This document shows, piece after piece, positions 1 through 11,088 of a DNA stretch of 64,000 nucleotides. The notes under the pieces were generated by a model, which was not told where the DNA came from, did no database searches, and saw only the letters and a list, made by a program, of their open reading frames with translations. Numbering within the stretch: position 1 is the first letter of the stretch; every line of letters starts with the position of its first letter. The stretch covers positions 404,816 to 468,815 of the forward strand of contig NZ_JAJNCX010000003.1 of the NCBI RefSeq assembly GCF_021026315.1, given 5' to 3'. This DNA is from Rhizobium sp. C4. Lineage in GTDB: Bacteria; Pseudomonadota; Alphaproteobacteria; Rhizobiales; Rhizobiaceae. The position numbers were made by a program, and so were the translations under genes.

Positions 1-624
1 GTAGCGGAAGTCGCCGATGCCCGAGGCGGCAAGCGTCTTGATCGGGCCGGCCGAGATCGCGTTGACGCGGATGCCGCGACCGCCGAGATCGACCGCCATG
101 TAGCGCACGCTCGCCTCAAGCGCTGCCTTAGCAACGCCCATGACGTTATAGTTCGGCATGACCTTTTCGGCGCCGTAATAGGTCAGCGTCACCATCGAGC
201 CGCCGTCGTTCATGATCCGGTCGGCGCGCTGCGCCACGGCGGTGAACGAGTAGACCGAAATGTCCATCGACTTCAGGAAGTTGTCGCGGGTCGTGTCGAC
301 ATAGCGGCCGGTCAGCTCTTCCTTGTCGGAATAGGCGATGGCATGCACGAGGAAGTCGATCTTGCCCCAGTGCTTTTCGATGGCCTCGAAGACCGCATCG
401 ATGGAGGCCATGTCCGTCACGTCGCAGTCGCCGGCCATGAAGGCGCCGATCTCGGCGGCCAGCGGCTCGACGCGCTTCTTCAGCGCATCGCCCTGCCAGG
501 TGAGGGCGATCTCGGCGCCGGCGTCGGCGCAGGCCTTGGCGATGCCCCAGGCGATCGAACGATTGTTGGCCACGCCCATGATGACGCCGCGCTTGCCCTG
601 CATCAAGCCGCCTGTTTGGACCAT
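1..624 (-). CDS. fabI: Enoyl-[acyl-carrier-protein] reductase (NADH), FabI, 3'-truncated by window edge
   Basis: This gene should reduce trans-2-enoyl-ACP to acyl-ACP in the last step of the fatty acid elongation cycle in the cytosol. The reading frame is open for 208 codons from the ATG at 624 to the left edge, so the C-terminus lies outside. The protein opens [17 protein letters not shown] followed by [14 protein letters not shown], the FabI form of the SDR nucleotide-binding start. [19 protein letters not shown] contains the FabI-type Tyr-x6-Tyr/Lys active site, with [15 protein letters not shown] downstream. A GGAG ribosome site lies 8 bases before the ATG. Rhizobia often carry two fabI copies, so this may be one of two. 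Confidence 0.93.
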   Translation of the reverse strand, partial: MVQTGGLMQGKRGVIMGVANNRSIAWGIAKACADAGAEIALTWQGDALKKRVEPLAAEIGAFMAGDCDVTDMASIDAVFEAIEKHWGKIDFLVHAIAYSDKEELTGRYVDTTRDNFLKSMDISVYSFTAVAQRADRIMNDGGSMVTLTYYGAEKVMPNYNVMGVAKAALEASVRYMAVDLGGRGIRVNAISAGPIKTLAASGIGDFRY

Positions 625-743
625 GGAATGCTCTCCGTCTGAATGATTTGGAGCCCTATGGCACAGAGGGACTGAAGGTTCAAGAAGTCGAATGGTAAGG
701 AAATAAGAGCAATCGTAAGATTCTGTGCTCTTTCAACATGCTG

Positions 744-1598
744 TCACAAAAACAGGCCTTCGCGCAGGCTGCGCATGAGGTCCTTGACCTTGTCGTCCGG
801 GTGATCCCACAGCATGACGCGGATTTCGGCATAGAGGTCGCCACGCTCGCCCTCGCGTCCGGGCAGGCCGCGTCCGCGGATCCGCAACGTCCGATCCGAG
901 CCCGACCACTCCGGCACCGTGACGCGGATCGGTCCGTCGGGTGCGTCGACAATGGTTTCGCAGCCGAGAACCGCATTCTCGATATCCACCGGCAGGTTCG
1001 TGTAGAGGTCGAGCCCGTCGGCACGAAAGACGGGATGCGGCGCGATGCGGAAGGTGACAACGACGTCGCCCCGTTTGAGGCCGGAGAGGCGGTGGCCCTG
1101 CGCGGCGATCCGCACCTGCTTCCCGTCGGTCACGCCCTCGGGCAGCGCCACGCGCAGTGTCCTGCCGTCCGGCAGTTGCGCCAGTGCCTTCGCCTTCTGG
1201 AAGATGTCCTCGATCGAAATCAGTGCGTCGACGATCAGATCCGGTGCCTTGTCCGGCGCGGTCTGCTGGCCCGCCATCTTCCGCCAAAGGCTCGAAAAGA
1301 TGTCGCCTTCGCCGCCATCCGCGGCTCTCGCCTGGCTTTCGGCACTGCGCGCGCTTCCGGTCTGCTCGCGGCGGCGTGCCTCTTCCGCCATCCGGCGTTC
1401 CTGGTCGAAGCGCTGGCGCTTGTCCGGGTCCTTCAGCAACTGATAGGCTTGGCCGACTTCCGCGAAACGCACATGCGCGTTCGGGTCGCTCTGGTTCTGG
1501 TCGGGATGCAGCGCCTTGGCAAGCGTCCGCCACGCGGCCTTGATCTCGTCAAGGCTCGCCGTCGGCTTCACGCCCAGCACGCTGTAGGGATCACGCAT
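744..1598 (-). CDS. DnaJ-class co-chaperone (CbpA-like, type II)
   Basis: A J-domain protein of 284 residues that should stimulate DnaK ATPase activity in the cytosol. The start is taken at MRDPYSVLGVKPTA (ATG at 1598); the frame is open further upstream but that part has no J-domain character. The J domain is residues 1-65 with LHPDQN carrying the HPD motif. It is followed by a charged linker to about residue 120 and the two C-terminal substrate-binding beta domains (IRIAAQGHRLSGLKRGD, then DLYAEIRV). No Cys-rich zinc finger is present, which makes it CbpA-like and not DnaJ proper. It lies directly upstream of fabI on the same strand, 119 bases apart, as in other rhizobia. Confidence 0.88.
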   Translation of the reverse strand: MRDPYSVLGVKPTASLDEIKAAWRTLAKALHPDQNQSDPNAHVRFAEVGQAYQLLKDPDKRQRFDQERRMAEEARRREQTGSARSAESQARAADGGEGDIFSSLWRKMAGQQTAPDKAPDLIVDALISIEDIFQKAKALAQLPDGRTLRVALPEGVTDGKQVRIAAQGHRLSGLKRGDVVVTFRIAPHPVFRADGLDLYTNLPVDIENAVLGCETIVDAPDGPIRVTVPEWSGSDRTLRIRGRGLPGREGERGDLYAEIRVMLWDHPDDKVKDLMRSLREGLFL

Positions 1599-1792
1599 CC
1601 GATAGCCATCCAACCACGTATCGACAGGGAGCGATGCCCGTCGCTTTTCATCGGGAGACAGATGGTGACGCCACGTCCTGGCGCAGCGATCATGTCGCAT
1701 TCATCGCGCCGGCACGGAACTCTCACATGAATCCCAGGACGGGCAAGATAGATGGCAGGCCTTACGTTGGGCTTGCGCGAGGCGAGGGGAGG

Positions 1793-2245
1793 TCAGTCCT
1801 GCTTGGCGAAGCTGACAATCTTCCATTCGCCCGACGAGGTCAGGCAGGTGGTGCCCCGATATTTCGAGATGCCGCGGAAGCTGTGGCTGGTCGTCGTGAA
1901 GTCGCGGCACGTCACTTCGCCAGCCTGCGTCTGGGTGATGCCGGTGACGACGCCGGCGCTGCCGGTATCCGTGTTCGCCCACGGCAGGGGATCGCCCTTG
2001 AGGCGGCCGAGATCGGCAGAACTGACGGCATTGCGGATGGTCGTCTCGTCGGAATCGACCGGCTTGCGCTGCGCGGCCGGCGTCGACTGCGTCGTCAGGC
2101 CGGCATCGACATTGTCGGAAAGGCCGAAGCCCGTTCCCATGCAACCAGCCGCCGGCAGGCAAATCAATGCCACCGTGACAAGTTTCAGGACTCCGCAGGC
2201 AGAGCGGCTATTCTTTTCCCATGCCTGCTTTGTTATTGGTTGCAC
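1793..2245 (-). CDS. Outer-membrane lipoprotein of the RT0821/Lpp0805 surface-antigen type
   Basis: A 150-residue secreted lipoprotein of unknown exact role. Residues 15-35 form a lipoprotein signal peptide ending in the lipobox LPAAGC, with Cys35 as the lipidation site. The mature part has the short beta-rich C-terminal domain seen in the RT0821/Lpp0805 (17-kDa antigen-related) family: ITQTQAGEVTCRDF, a middle segment and GEWKIVSF at the end. The two Cys (CRDF and TTCL) may form a disulfide. It is divergent from pdxH with only about 42 bases between start codons, so promoters must overlap. Family assignment is from the overall pattern, without a search. Confidence 0.75.
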   Translation of the reverse strand: MQPITKQAWEKNSRSACGVLKLVTVALICLPAAGCMGTGFGLSDNVDAGLTTQSTPAAQRKPVDSDETTIRNAVSSADLGRLKGDPLPWANTDTGSAGVVTGITQTQAGEVTCRDFTTTSHSFRGISKYRGTTCLTSSGEWKIVSFAKQD

Positions 2246-2287
2246 GACTAGATATCCCGACGCGAAAAAACGAGGACTGCGACAAGA

Positions 2288-2902
2288 ATGACCGCAAATG
2301 GGTTAATAACAAGTGACTTCACCGAAGAAAGTGAACCATTCACACTTTTCGCCCAGTGGCTGGCTGACGCTACGGCAAGCGAGCCGAACGATCCCAACGC
2401 GCTCGCACTGGCCACGGTGGATGACGAAGGCCTGCCGAATGTGCGCATGGTTTTGCTCAAGGGTTTCGACCAGGACGGCTTCGTCTTCTACACGAACTAC
2501 GAGAGCCAGAAGGGTAGGGAACTTCTGGGCGCGCGTAAGGCGGCCATGTGTTTTCACTGGAAGAGCCTGCGCCGTCAGGTGCGTGTCCGCGGCGATATCG
2601 AGACGGTGACTGACGCCGAAGCGGACGAGTATTATGCCTCCCGCGCCCGCGGCAGCCGCATCGGCGCCTGGGCCTCGAAACAGTCGCGTCCGCTGGAAAG
2701 CCGCTTCGCGCTGGAGAAGGCAGTCGCTGAATATACTGCGAAATTCGGCCTCGGCGACATCCCGCGTCCGGCGCACTGGTCGGGCTTCCGCCTCAAGCCG
2801 AGCTCCATCGAGTTCTGGCACGACCGCAAGTTCCGCCTGCACGACCGCGTCGAGTTCAAGCGGATCGACGGCGGCTGGGACAAGGTTCGGATGTATCCCT
2901 GA
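2288..2902 (+). CDS. pdxH: Pyridoxamine/pyridoxine 5'-phosphate oxidase
   Basis: FMN-dependent oxidase that makes pyridoxal 5'-phosphate from PNP or PMP, the final step of vitamin B6 synthesis and salvage, in the cytosol. The 204-residue length is typical. Visible signatures are [21 protein letters not shown] (FMN and substrate binding), [14 protein letters not shown], and the C-terminal block [12 protein letters not shown] followed by [14 protein letters not shown], the PdxH family signature. The protein ends in MYP, the usual LxP-type tail. It stands alone on the plus strand between two minus-strand genes. Confidence 0.95.
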   Translation: MTANGLITSDFTEESEPFTLFAQWLADATASEPNDPNALALATVDDEGLPNVRMVLLKGFDQDGFVFYTNYESQKGRELLGARKAAMCFHWKSLRRQVRVRGDIETVTDAEADEYYASRARGSRIGAWASKQSRPLESRFALEKAVAEYTAKFGLGDIPRPAHWSGFRLKPSSIEFWHDRKFRLHDRVEFKRIDGGWDKVRMYP

Positions 2903-2927
2903 CCTTGGGGGTGAGTGCTCTCGGCGA

Positions 2928-3983
2928 TCAGTTGAGAAGCTTGAACGGTATGCCCGAGGCGAGGGCCCGCACGTAGCGGGCCTTCTGGTAGAGCCCGTTC
3001 AGCGACACGCGCGGCAGGCCGCCCATATGGGCAAGCGCCCGCGCGGTCAGCGTGCCGGGCGCCGTCGTAACGGCGAGATCGAAGCCGCATTCGAGCGCCA
3101 GATCCCTGTCCCGTTTCGACACAGCCTCGGCAAAGCCGTAGGGGTAGGAAAAGATGCGGTTGCGGCGGCCGGTGATGCCGGTCACGTAGATCGCCGAGGC
3201 GGTCATTTCATCGATTGCGGCTTCGCGGTTGAGGAAGGACATCGCCCGGTGGGAGATCGTGTGGGCGCCCAGATGGGCAAGCGGCTGCGTCGTGAGCGCC
3301 TGCAGTTCCTTCCGGTCCATCACGAGATCGCGCACGATGGCGTCGGCGCTGACGCCATAGGCGCGGGCGGTTTCGTTTAGCTGGGCGATGGCCTCGGCCT
3401 CGTTCGGGCCGATGATGCTGGCGCCAATGCGCTCATAGGCAGCCATCTTCTGGCTGGGTGTCGACGTCTCGACCAGTTCGAGGCCATTGCCGAAGTCGTA
3501 GTCGATCTCGCCCGTCGCGTTGACCAGCGCCTCCAGCGTCTCCCACCACAGCGTATGCGTCCGCTCGGTCAGGCCTCGGGTCACGAAGATCGTGTAGGGC
3601 ACGTCGTGGCGCGCAAAGACCGGTGCCGCATGAACCGCATTGTCGCGATAGCCGTCATCGAGCGTGAAGATGGCGACCGGCCTGGACGGATCGCCGTTCT
3701 TCAGCCAGTCCGGCAGTTGCGAAAGCGCGATCGGCAGGTAGCCGTCTTCAAGAACGGCGTTGATGGCTTCGTCGAGAAACTGCGGCGTGATTTCGAGATG
3801 GCGGTTGGGCTCGCAGGCGCGCGGCGCATGCGGCCGGACATGATGAAGCGTGAAGATGACGCCGCGCCCGGCCATGCTGCGGCCAAGGCCGAGGCTGCTC
3901 AGCATGGCGGAGGCTTCCAGCCCGCCGGCAATTCCCAGTCGCTTGGCCTGTTGCCTGGCCAGCAGTTTCAGTCCGCCCGTCAT
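2928..3983 (-). CDS. Polysaccharide deacetylase family protein (NodB homology domain)
   Basis: A 351-residue protein with a carbohydrate esterase 4 fold, predicted to remove acetyl groups from an N-acetylated sugar polymer or exopolysaccharide. FTLDDGYRDN (about residues 105-114) is the first metal and catalytic motif (TFDDG form), and HTISHRAM about 130 residues later is the His-x3-His metal motif. IFSYPYGF is the third (RxPY-like) motif. There is no clear cleavable signal peptide; the N-terminus is basic and then hydrophobic only weakly. It has no obvious operon partner: pdxH faces it and the PAS/GGDEF/EAL gene is 148 bases upstream. Target polysaccharide cannot be told from the sequence. 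Confidence 0.85.
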   Translation of the reverse strand: MTGGLKLLARQQAKRLGIAGGLEASAMLSSLGLGRSMAGRGVIFTLHHVRPHAPRACEPNRHLEITPQFLDEAINAVLEDGYLPIALSQLPDWLKNGDPSRPVAIFTLDDGYRDNAVHAAPVFARHDVPYTIFVTRGLTERTHTLWWETLEALVNATGEIDYDFGNGLELVETSTPSQKMAAYERIGASIIGPNEAEAIAQLNETARAYGVSADAIVRDLVMDRKELQALTTQPLAHLGAHTISHRAMSFLNREAAIDEMTASAIYVTGITGRRNRIFSYPYGFAEAVSKRDRDLALECGFDLAVTTAPGTLTARALAHMGGLPRVSLNGLYQKARYVRALASGIPFKLLN

Positions 3984-4130
3984 CGATCGTCTCTCCAGAA
4001 CGTGTCCGTGAAGGCATGGCAGGCAATACCGCGCAAGCTCAGGACAACCCCGAGGCGAGACTAGAAGGCAAAGATTGAAAATGGATTGAGAAAAGGCGGC
4101 GTTGTCGGAGGCAGTCGAAGCAAAGAAAGA

Positions 4131-5897
4131 CTATTGCGCCGCAGCACTCTTCTCGTATCGCGCAACCCAGCGGAAGAATTCCTCTTCCGGCATCGGTTTG
4201 TGCCAAAGGAACCCTTGGCCTTCGTCGCAGCCGATCTTGCGCAGCATCTCGGCCTCTCCGGCAAGCTCGATGCCCTCGGCGACGCATTTGATGCCAAGCT
4301 CGCGGGCCATGGCGACGATGGTCCGTGCAATGGCCGACGGCTTGCCGTCGTCGACACGGGTGTGGACAAAGCTGCGGTCGATTTTCAGCGAGGCGATCGG
4401 GTAGCGCGTCAGGCTGCTGATCGCCGAATAACCGGTGCCGAAATCATCGATCGACACGGCAACGCCAAGCGCTGCGAGCCCGCGCATCAGTTCGTCGATC
4501 CGCTGCGGATCGGACATCAGCATGTTCTCGGTGATTTCCAGTTCCAGCCATTCCGGCCGGCAGCCGGCGCGCGAAATGCAGCCCTTCATGAGCGGAATGA
4601 AGTCATCCAGCATGACCTGGCGCGGCGACAGGTTGACGGAGACCCGCACCGGCTTGCGGTGGCCGTCATTCCAGTTCCGGGCGAAATGGCAGGCATCGGT
4701 CATGACCCGCTCGCCGAGCGGAATGATCAGGCCCGTCTGCTCGGCCAGCGGAATGAAGACGCCGGGCGGGATCGAGCCCATGTCCGGATGGTTCCACCGC
4801 ATGAGCGCTTCGACGCCCGCGATTTCGCCTGTCTTCAGGTTGATCTTGGCCTGGAAATGGGCGGTGAAATTGTCACTTTCGATCGACTTGCGAAGGTCGG
4901 CTTCCAGTTCGAACCGTTCGCGTGCCTCGTCGATCAGGCTGTCGTCAAAGATGCGCCAGGTGTTCTGCCCGCCGCGCTTGGCAAACAGCAGCGCGCTGTC
5001 GGCCTGCGAAAGCAGCTGTTCGGCATTGTCGCCATGCTCCGGGAAACAGGAGGCACCGATGCTGGCGGTGACGGTCAGCAGCTTCTGCTCGACGAAAAAC
5101 GGTTTCGAAATACGCGTCAGCAGTCGCTCGCAATCGCGCGCAACATCGTCGCGCCCGGCATGGTGATGCACGATTATCGCGAAGCTCGCGCCGTCCAGCC
5201 GTGCCAGGAAATCGCCGTGCCGCTCGGACTCCTCGCGCAGGCGTTTGGATATTTCGACCAGAACCTGGTCGCCGGAGGCGCGGCCGACTGTCTCGTTGAT
5301 GGCGCTGAAGCGGTCGAGGTCGATCTTGAGAAGCGCACCCTCGCTTCGGCCGGCGCTGGCCACGGAGGATGCCTCCGCCAGCTTGCCTGCAAGGTGGCGC
5401 AGGTTCGGCAGGCCCGTCATCGGGTCGTAATAGGCGTGCTGGAACAGTTCGTTGCGGCTGGCCGTCAATTCCAGCTCGAGGCTCTTGCGGCGCGTCATGT
5501 CATGCGCAACGCAGACATAGCCGTCCGGCGTTCCGTCAGGCCGCTCCAGAGCAATCTCGGTCGTCTCGAAATAGATGCGCGATCCCGTCTTGGGATTGCG
5601 CACCGCATGTTCGCCGCGCTCCGTCTGGCATTTCAGAGAATGGGCCATGAAGCCGCGGATGAACTGCGGCAGCTCGATGCCGTCAAAGGGCGGGCAGAGC
5701 CCGACGAGCTCGTGCTGCTTCGTGCCGGTGAACGCTTCGAAGGCGGAGTTGCAAAGTCGGAAACGCCGGTCCTGATCAAGGCACCAGACGATGTCGGGCA
5801 GGGACAGAAAGATGCGCGCTTCCGCATCGCAAATCGCCGCCGCCGGTTCGATCGGCACGGTCGCGGCACCCGCGTGAGACGGAATGTTATCCGGCAT
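4131..5897 (-). CDS. PAS-GGDEF(degenerate)-EAL protein, probable c-di-GMP phosphodiesterase
   Basis: A 588-residue cytosolic signalling protein with a PAS domain (about 27-137), GGDEF domain (about 150-315) and EAL domain (about 330-580). The GGDEF signature is replaced by LDGAS (234-238), so cyclase activity is unlikely, although the fold and possibly GTP sensing remain. The EAL domain keeps its catalytic set: EAL at 363-365, SVNLSPRQ, ELEITE, IDDFGTGYS, LKIDRSF, AEGIE and GQGF. I therefore infer c-di-GMP hydrolysis controlled through PAS and the dead GGDEF domain. No membrane segment is seen. It is followed after 147 bases by the deacetylase gene on the same strand. Confidence 0.9.
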   Translation of the reverse strand: MPDNIPSHAGAATVPIEPAAAICDAEARIFLSLPDIVWCLDQDRRFRLCNSAFEAFTGTKQHELVGLCPPFDGIELPQFIRGFMAHSLKCQTERGEHAVRNPKTGSRIYFETTEIALERPDGTPDGYVCVAHDMTRRKSLELELTASRNELFQHAYYDPMTGLPNLRHLAGKLAEASSVASAGRSEGALLKIDLDRFSAINETVGRASGDQVLVEISKRLREESERHGDFLARLDGASFAIIVHHHAGRDDVARDCERLLTRISKPFFVEQKLLTVTASIGASCFPEHGDNAEQLLSQADSALLFAKRGGQNTWRIFDDSLIDEARERFELEADLRKSIESDNFTAHFQAKINLKTGEIAGVEALMRWNHPDMGSIPPGVFIPLAEQTGLIIPLGERVMTDACHFARNWNDGHRKPVRVSVNLSPRQVMLDDFIPLMKGCISRAGCRPEWLELEITENMLMSDPQRIDELMRGLAALGVAVSIDDFGTGYSAISSLTRYPIASLKIDRSFVHTRVDDGKPSAIARTIVAMARELGIKCVAEGIELAGEAEMLRKIGCDEGQGFLWHKPMPEEEFFRWVARYEKSAAAQ

Positions 5898-6067
5898 GGA
5901 AATTCTGCCTACAATTCAAGCCGATTTCGTCCGAAAACATTACGTCCGATCGCAGCAACCGTCCACCGGTTTGTGGCCGGAAATCCCCTGTGGTCACGCG
6001 CTTGTGACCGGACGCGCGACGCGTTGAGAGGGCGCACAGCCCACCAGCCGGTTGCAATGGCTTCGGA

Positions 6068-7483
6068 TCACGCGCGCGTGCCGCCGACGGTCACCTGATC
6101 CATGCGCAGATGCGGCTGCCCGACACCGACCGGCACGCTCTGGCCGGCCTTGCCGCACATGCCGATGCCCGGATCGAGCTTCATGTCATTGCCGACCATG
6201 GAAATGCGGCGCATCGATTCCGGACCGTTGCCGATCAGCATGGCGCCCTTGACTGGTGCACCGATCTTGCCGTTCTCGATCATGTAGGCTTCGGTGCAGC
6301 CGAAGACGAACTTGCCGGAGGTGATGTCCACCTGTCCGCCGCCGAAGGAGACGGCATAGATGCCGTTCTTGACCGAGGCGATGATCTCTTCCGGCGTCTT
6401 GTCGCCGCCAAGCATGTAGGTGTTGGTCATGCGCGGCATCGGGCGATGCGCATAGGACTGGCGGCGGCCGTTGCCGGTCGGCTTCATCCCCATGAGGCGC
6501 GCATTCTGCCGGTCCTGCATGTAGCCGACGAGGCGACCGTCTTCGATCAGAACGTTGTAGCCCGACGGCGTGCCTTCGTCGTCGACGGTCAGCGAGCCGC
6601 GCCGGGATTCGATTGTGCCGTCATCCACGACGGTCACGCCCTTGGAGGCCACCATTTCGCCCATCAGGCCGGCAAAGGCGGAGGTCTTCTTGCGGTTGAA
6701 GTCGCCTTCCAGCCCGTGGCCGACCGCTTCATGCAGCATGACGCCCGGCCAGCCGGAGCCGAGAACGACATCCATCGTACCGGCCGGCGCATCGATGGCC
6801 GAGAGATTGACGAGCGCCTGGCGCAGTGCCTCGCGGGCGCCGACCTGCCAGTTTTCGGTCAGGATGAAATCGCCGAAGCCCTTGCGGCCGCCGGTGCCGA
6901 ACGAGCCCGATTCCTGCCGGTCGCCTTCGCCGGCAACGACGGAAATGTTGAGCCGCGTCATAGGCCGGATGTCGCGCACCCGGTGGCCGTCGCGGCGGAT
7001 GATGTCGACGATCTGCCAGCTGGCGGCGATCGACGCCGTGACCTGCCGAACGCGCGGGTCTTCGGTGCGCAGGAAGGCGTCGATTTCCTGCAGCAGCTGG
7101 GCCTTCGCCTCGAAGCTCGGCTCGCCAATCGGGTTTTCGGCCGAATAAAGCCGCTTGTTCGTGCCCTGCGGCGCTTCCGCATAGGACCCGGAATAACCGC
7201 GCGTCACGGCACCGACCGCGTCGGCAGCACGCTTCAGCGCGGCGAGAGAGAGGTCGCCGGCATGGGCATAGCCCACCGCTTCGCCCGCAACTGCGCGGAG
7301 CCCGAAGCCCTGGTCGGTGTTGAACGTGCCGGCCTTCAGCCGGCCGTCGTCGAAGGTCAGCGCCTCGGCCTGGGCATGCTCCAGATAGAGCTCGCCGTCA
7401 TCGGCATCCTTCAGCGCATTCGCGACGACGTCCTTCACCGCGCCTTCGTCGCAATCGAAAAGCTTGAGGAGATCGTCGTTCAT
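6068..7483 (-). CDS. tldD: TldD metalloprotease
   Basis: Zinc metalloprotease of the TldD/PmbA (U62) family, which works as a heterodimer with TldE/PmbA to cleave unfolded peptides; known substrates include microcin B17 precursor and the CcdA antitoxin. The length of 471 residues is typical. The active-site signature HEAVGHGLEGD begins at residue 251 and supplies the zinc-binding HExxxH. GCTEAYMIENGKIGAPVKGA and the C-terminal CGKAGQSVPVGVGQPHLR match the family. No pmbA partner is seen in the window, as usual because it lies elsewhere. The gene is 80 bases downstream of the IalB-family gene on the same strand. Confidence 0.96.
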   Translation of the reverse strand: MNDDLLKLFDCDEGAVKDVVANALKDADDGELYLEHAQAEALTFDDGRLKAGTFNTDQGFGLRAVAGEAVGYAHAGDLSLAALKRAADAVGAVTRGYSGSYAEAPQGTNKRLYSAENPIGEPSFEAKAQLLQEIDAFLRTEDPRVRQVTASIAASWQIVDIIRRDGHRVRDIRPMTRLNISVVAGEGDRQESGSFGTGGRKGFGDFILTENWQVGAREALRQALVNLSAIDAPAGTMDVVLGSGWPGVMLHEAVGHGLEGDFNRKKTSAFAGLMGEMVASKGVTVVDDGTIESRRGSLTVDDEGTPSGYNVLIEDGRLVGYMQDRQNARLMGMKPTGNGRRQSYAHRPMPRMTNTYMLGGDKTPEEIIASVKNGIYAVSFGGGQVDITSGKFVFGCTEAYMIENGKIGAPVKGAMLIGNGPESMRRISMVGNDMKLDPGIGMCGKAGQSVPVGVGQPHLRMDQVTVGGTRA

Positions 7484-7562
7484 GGGAGGCGCCTTTCAGC
7501 GAAATTGATGATGTGTCGGGAGCTTAGATAGGCGCGCCGACGGCATTTTCAAAAGGGACGGG

Positions 7563-8105
7563 TCAGGGCAGGGCGTCGTAGCCGTCTGCAAAGCCCTTGA
7601 GATCCACCGGGATGCCGACGCCCTCTTCCGGCGACTGGAAGACGATGAACGTTGCCTGCGTGCCGGCGCGCAGCGTCTTCAGGAGATCGTCCTGCAGCAC
7701 GACTTCCGCATAGCAGCCATCGGAGAAGCAGCGCACGAAATAGGCGCGCCCGATATCCTTGCCGTCGACATTCAGGCCGAGCCCGTTGGGCAGCAGAACG
7801 CCGAGCGGTGCCAGAACCCGCAGGATGCGCGACTTGCGGTCGGCCGTCTTCAGCACGACGACGGAAAGGCCGACTTCGGGACGGTCGTCGGCGATCACGT
7901 TCTGCATCAGCGCGCATTGCTCTTCCGAGGCGCCCGCCGGCGTGTCGCAGATGATCGACCATGCGCCATGCGTCGAGCGCACCGTGCCTTGCCCCTGGCC
8001 GGGAGCCGGCGGCGGCTGGGTGGCGGCATGTGCGGCCGGCGTGAACGCAATCGCCGCAAGAGCGACGAAGCCGAGCGCTGCACGCTTCAACGGGCTGGAT
8101 ATCAT
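7563..8105 (-). CDS. Invasion-associated locus B (IalB) family periplasmic protein
   Basis: A 180-residue exported protein of the IalB family, common in Rhizobiales; the prototype is from Bartonella, but in free-living rhizobia the role is unknown. The start at 8105 (MISSPLKRAALGFVALAA) is preceded by a GAGGA ribosome site and gives a signal peptide cleaved near AAHA. The mature region contains HGAWSIICDTP, SEEQCALMQ and RCFSDGCYAEVV, giving the family's two paired cysteines. The longer open frame upstream to 8360 lacks a signal peptide and overlaps the divergent promoter region of ctaC. The arrangement tldD - IalB - ctaC agrees with other rhizobial chromosomes. Confidence 0.87.
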   Translation of the reverse strand: MISSPLKRAALGFVALAAIAFTPAAHAATQPPPAPGQGQGTVRSTHGAWSIICDTPAGASEEQCALMQNVIADDRPEVGLSVVVLKTADRKSRILRVLAPLGVLLPNGLGLNVDGKDIGRAYFVRCFSDGCYAEVVLQDDLLKTLRAGTQATFIVFQSPEEGVGIPVDLKGFADGYDALP

Positions 8106-8486
8106 GAACGTCCTCGAATCATCTTCCGCTTTGGGCATATCGTTTAGCGCCGAAACGCGGATCATTGAACAGTCAAAGCGCGCCGGCTTCAAGGCCTGAG
8201 TTCCGGAGCCTTCCGCCTGATGCCTGCACGGTCTGGCATTTAAAGAGAGTTGATCGACGTGAAAAGCGGCAAAAATAGTGTCCGCAAAGGTTCGCAATGG
8301 CACGTCAAATTGATAAAAGCCAGTCACCCCCCGGCTCTTGCGCAAAAATGACGCATGCACGGCGAGTGACGAAGGTTGCGATTGGGGCTAAACTGTGGTT
8401 TGAAACAGTTAGTATAGCAGGGATTCTGCTAGACGGTTTGATCTCGATCAAGTGTCGAGGACCAAACACTGAGGGGAGAGAGATTC
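8106..8486. other. Divergent intergenic region between the IalB-family gene and ctaC
   Basis: This 381-base gap must hold the promoter of the minus-strand IalB-family gene and that of the cytochrome oxidase cluster. I see no convincing gene in it. The one structured element is an imperfect inverted repeat, AACTGT (8391-8396) and ACAGTT (8405-8410), about 77 bases before the ctaC start, which could be an operator. GAGGGGAGAG at 8471-8480 is the ctaC ribosome site. Confidence 0.5.
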
Positions 8487-9362
8487 GTGAGGAATAAGGC
8501 TATTGCAGCAATGGCGTCGGCCGCCAGTTTGCTCTTTGCTGGTGCGGCATTCGCCGCCCAACCGACGCCGTGGCAGACCGATCTGCAGCCGGCTGCATCC
8601 GGGGTGATGCATGAAATCCGCTGGTTCGAAGAATATACGCTGTGGTTCATCGTGCCGATCACATTGTTCGTTCTGGCGCTTTTGATCATCGTCGTCCTGC
8701 GTTTCCGCGCCAGCGCCAACCCGGTTCCTTCCAAGACCAGCCACAACACGGCGATCGAGATCCTCTGGACGCTCGGCCCTGTCGTGGTTCTGTTCCTCAT
8801 TGCGATCCCGTCGTTCCAGCTTCTGTCGAACGAGCTGATCATTCCCAAGGATACCGATCTGACGATCAAGGCGACAGGCAACCAGTGGTACTGGTCCTAC
8901 GAATACCAGGGCGAAAAGGAACTCGCCTTTGACTCGCTGATGCTCAAGGATGCTGACCGCTCCAAGTTCGGCAAGGACGACAAGGCCGCCTATCCCCGTC
9001 TTCTGGCTGTGGATAACGAGCTCGTCGTGCCGGTCGGCAAGACGGTTCGCGTGCTGGTCACCGGCGCCGACGTCATCCATGCCTTCGCAATGCCTGCTTT
9101 CGGTGTGAAGATCGACGCCATCCCGGGCCGCATGAACGAGACCTGGTTCAAGGCCGACAAGGAAGGCCTCTATTATGGCCAGTGTTCCGAGCTCTGTGGC
9201 AAGGACCACGCCTTCATGCCGCTCGCCATTCGCGTGGTGACCGAAGAACAGTACAAGACGTGGCTCGCAGCCGCCGCCGGCAATCTCGGCGCGGCCAACA
9301 AGGCCCTCATGGCAGCCACCGACGGCAAGAAGACCGTCGACGTGGCTTCCAGCGCCAAGTAA
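8487..9362 (+). CDS. ctaC: Cytochrome c oxidase subunit II
   Basis: Electron-entry subunit of the aa3-type cytochrome c oxidase; it holds the binuclear CuA centre and passes electrons from cytochrome c to subunit I. The start is GTG at 8487, behind a strong GAGGGGAGAG site. A signal peptide ends near AFAAQ (residues 1-23), then two membrane helices (about 50-72 and 88-108) and a periplasmic cupredoxin domain. YYGQCSELCGKDHAFMPL contains the two CuA cysteines, Glu, His and Met ligands, and GADVIHAFAMPAFG holds the other His. NQWYWSYEY is the aromatic cytochrome c docking patch. It is the first gene of the cta cluster; ctaD follows 21 bases later. Confidence 0.97.
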   Translation: MRNKAIAAMASAASLLFAGAAFAAQPTPWQTDLQPAASGVMHEIRWFEEYTLWFIVPITLFVLALLIIVVLRFRASANPVPSKTSHNTAIEILWTLGPVVVLFLIAIPSFQLLSNELIIPKDTDLTIKATGNQWYWSYEYQGEKELAFDSLMLKDADRSKFGKDDKAAYPRLLAVDNELVVPVGKTVRVLVTGADVIHAFAMPAFGVKIDAIPGRMNETWFKADKEGLYYGQCSELCGKDHAFMPLAIRVVTEEQYKTWLAAAAGNLGAANKALMAATDGKKTVDVASSAK

Positions 9363-11072
<1,710 letters not shown>

Positions 11073-11088
11073 GCGGACAGGAACACGG

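Noticed and set aside
4086..6098. 670-codon plus-strand frame opposite the PAS-GGDEF-EAL gene
   Set aside because: Antisense to a gene with clear domain motifs; no ribosome site or domain, composition typical of a mirror frame.
7569..8360. Upstream extension of the IalB-family gene to 8360
   Set aside because: The signal peptide and GAGGA site fit the start at 8105; the extension has no membrane or domain pattern and crosses the divergent promoter region.
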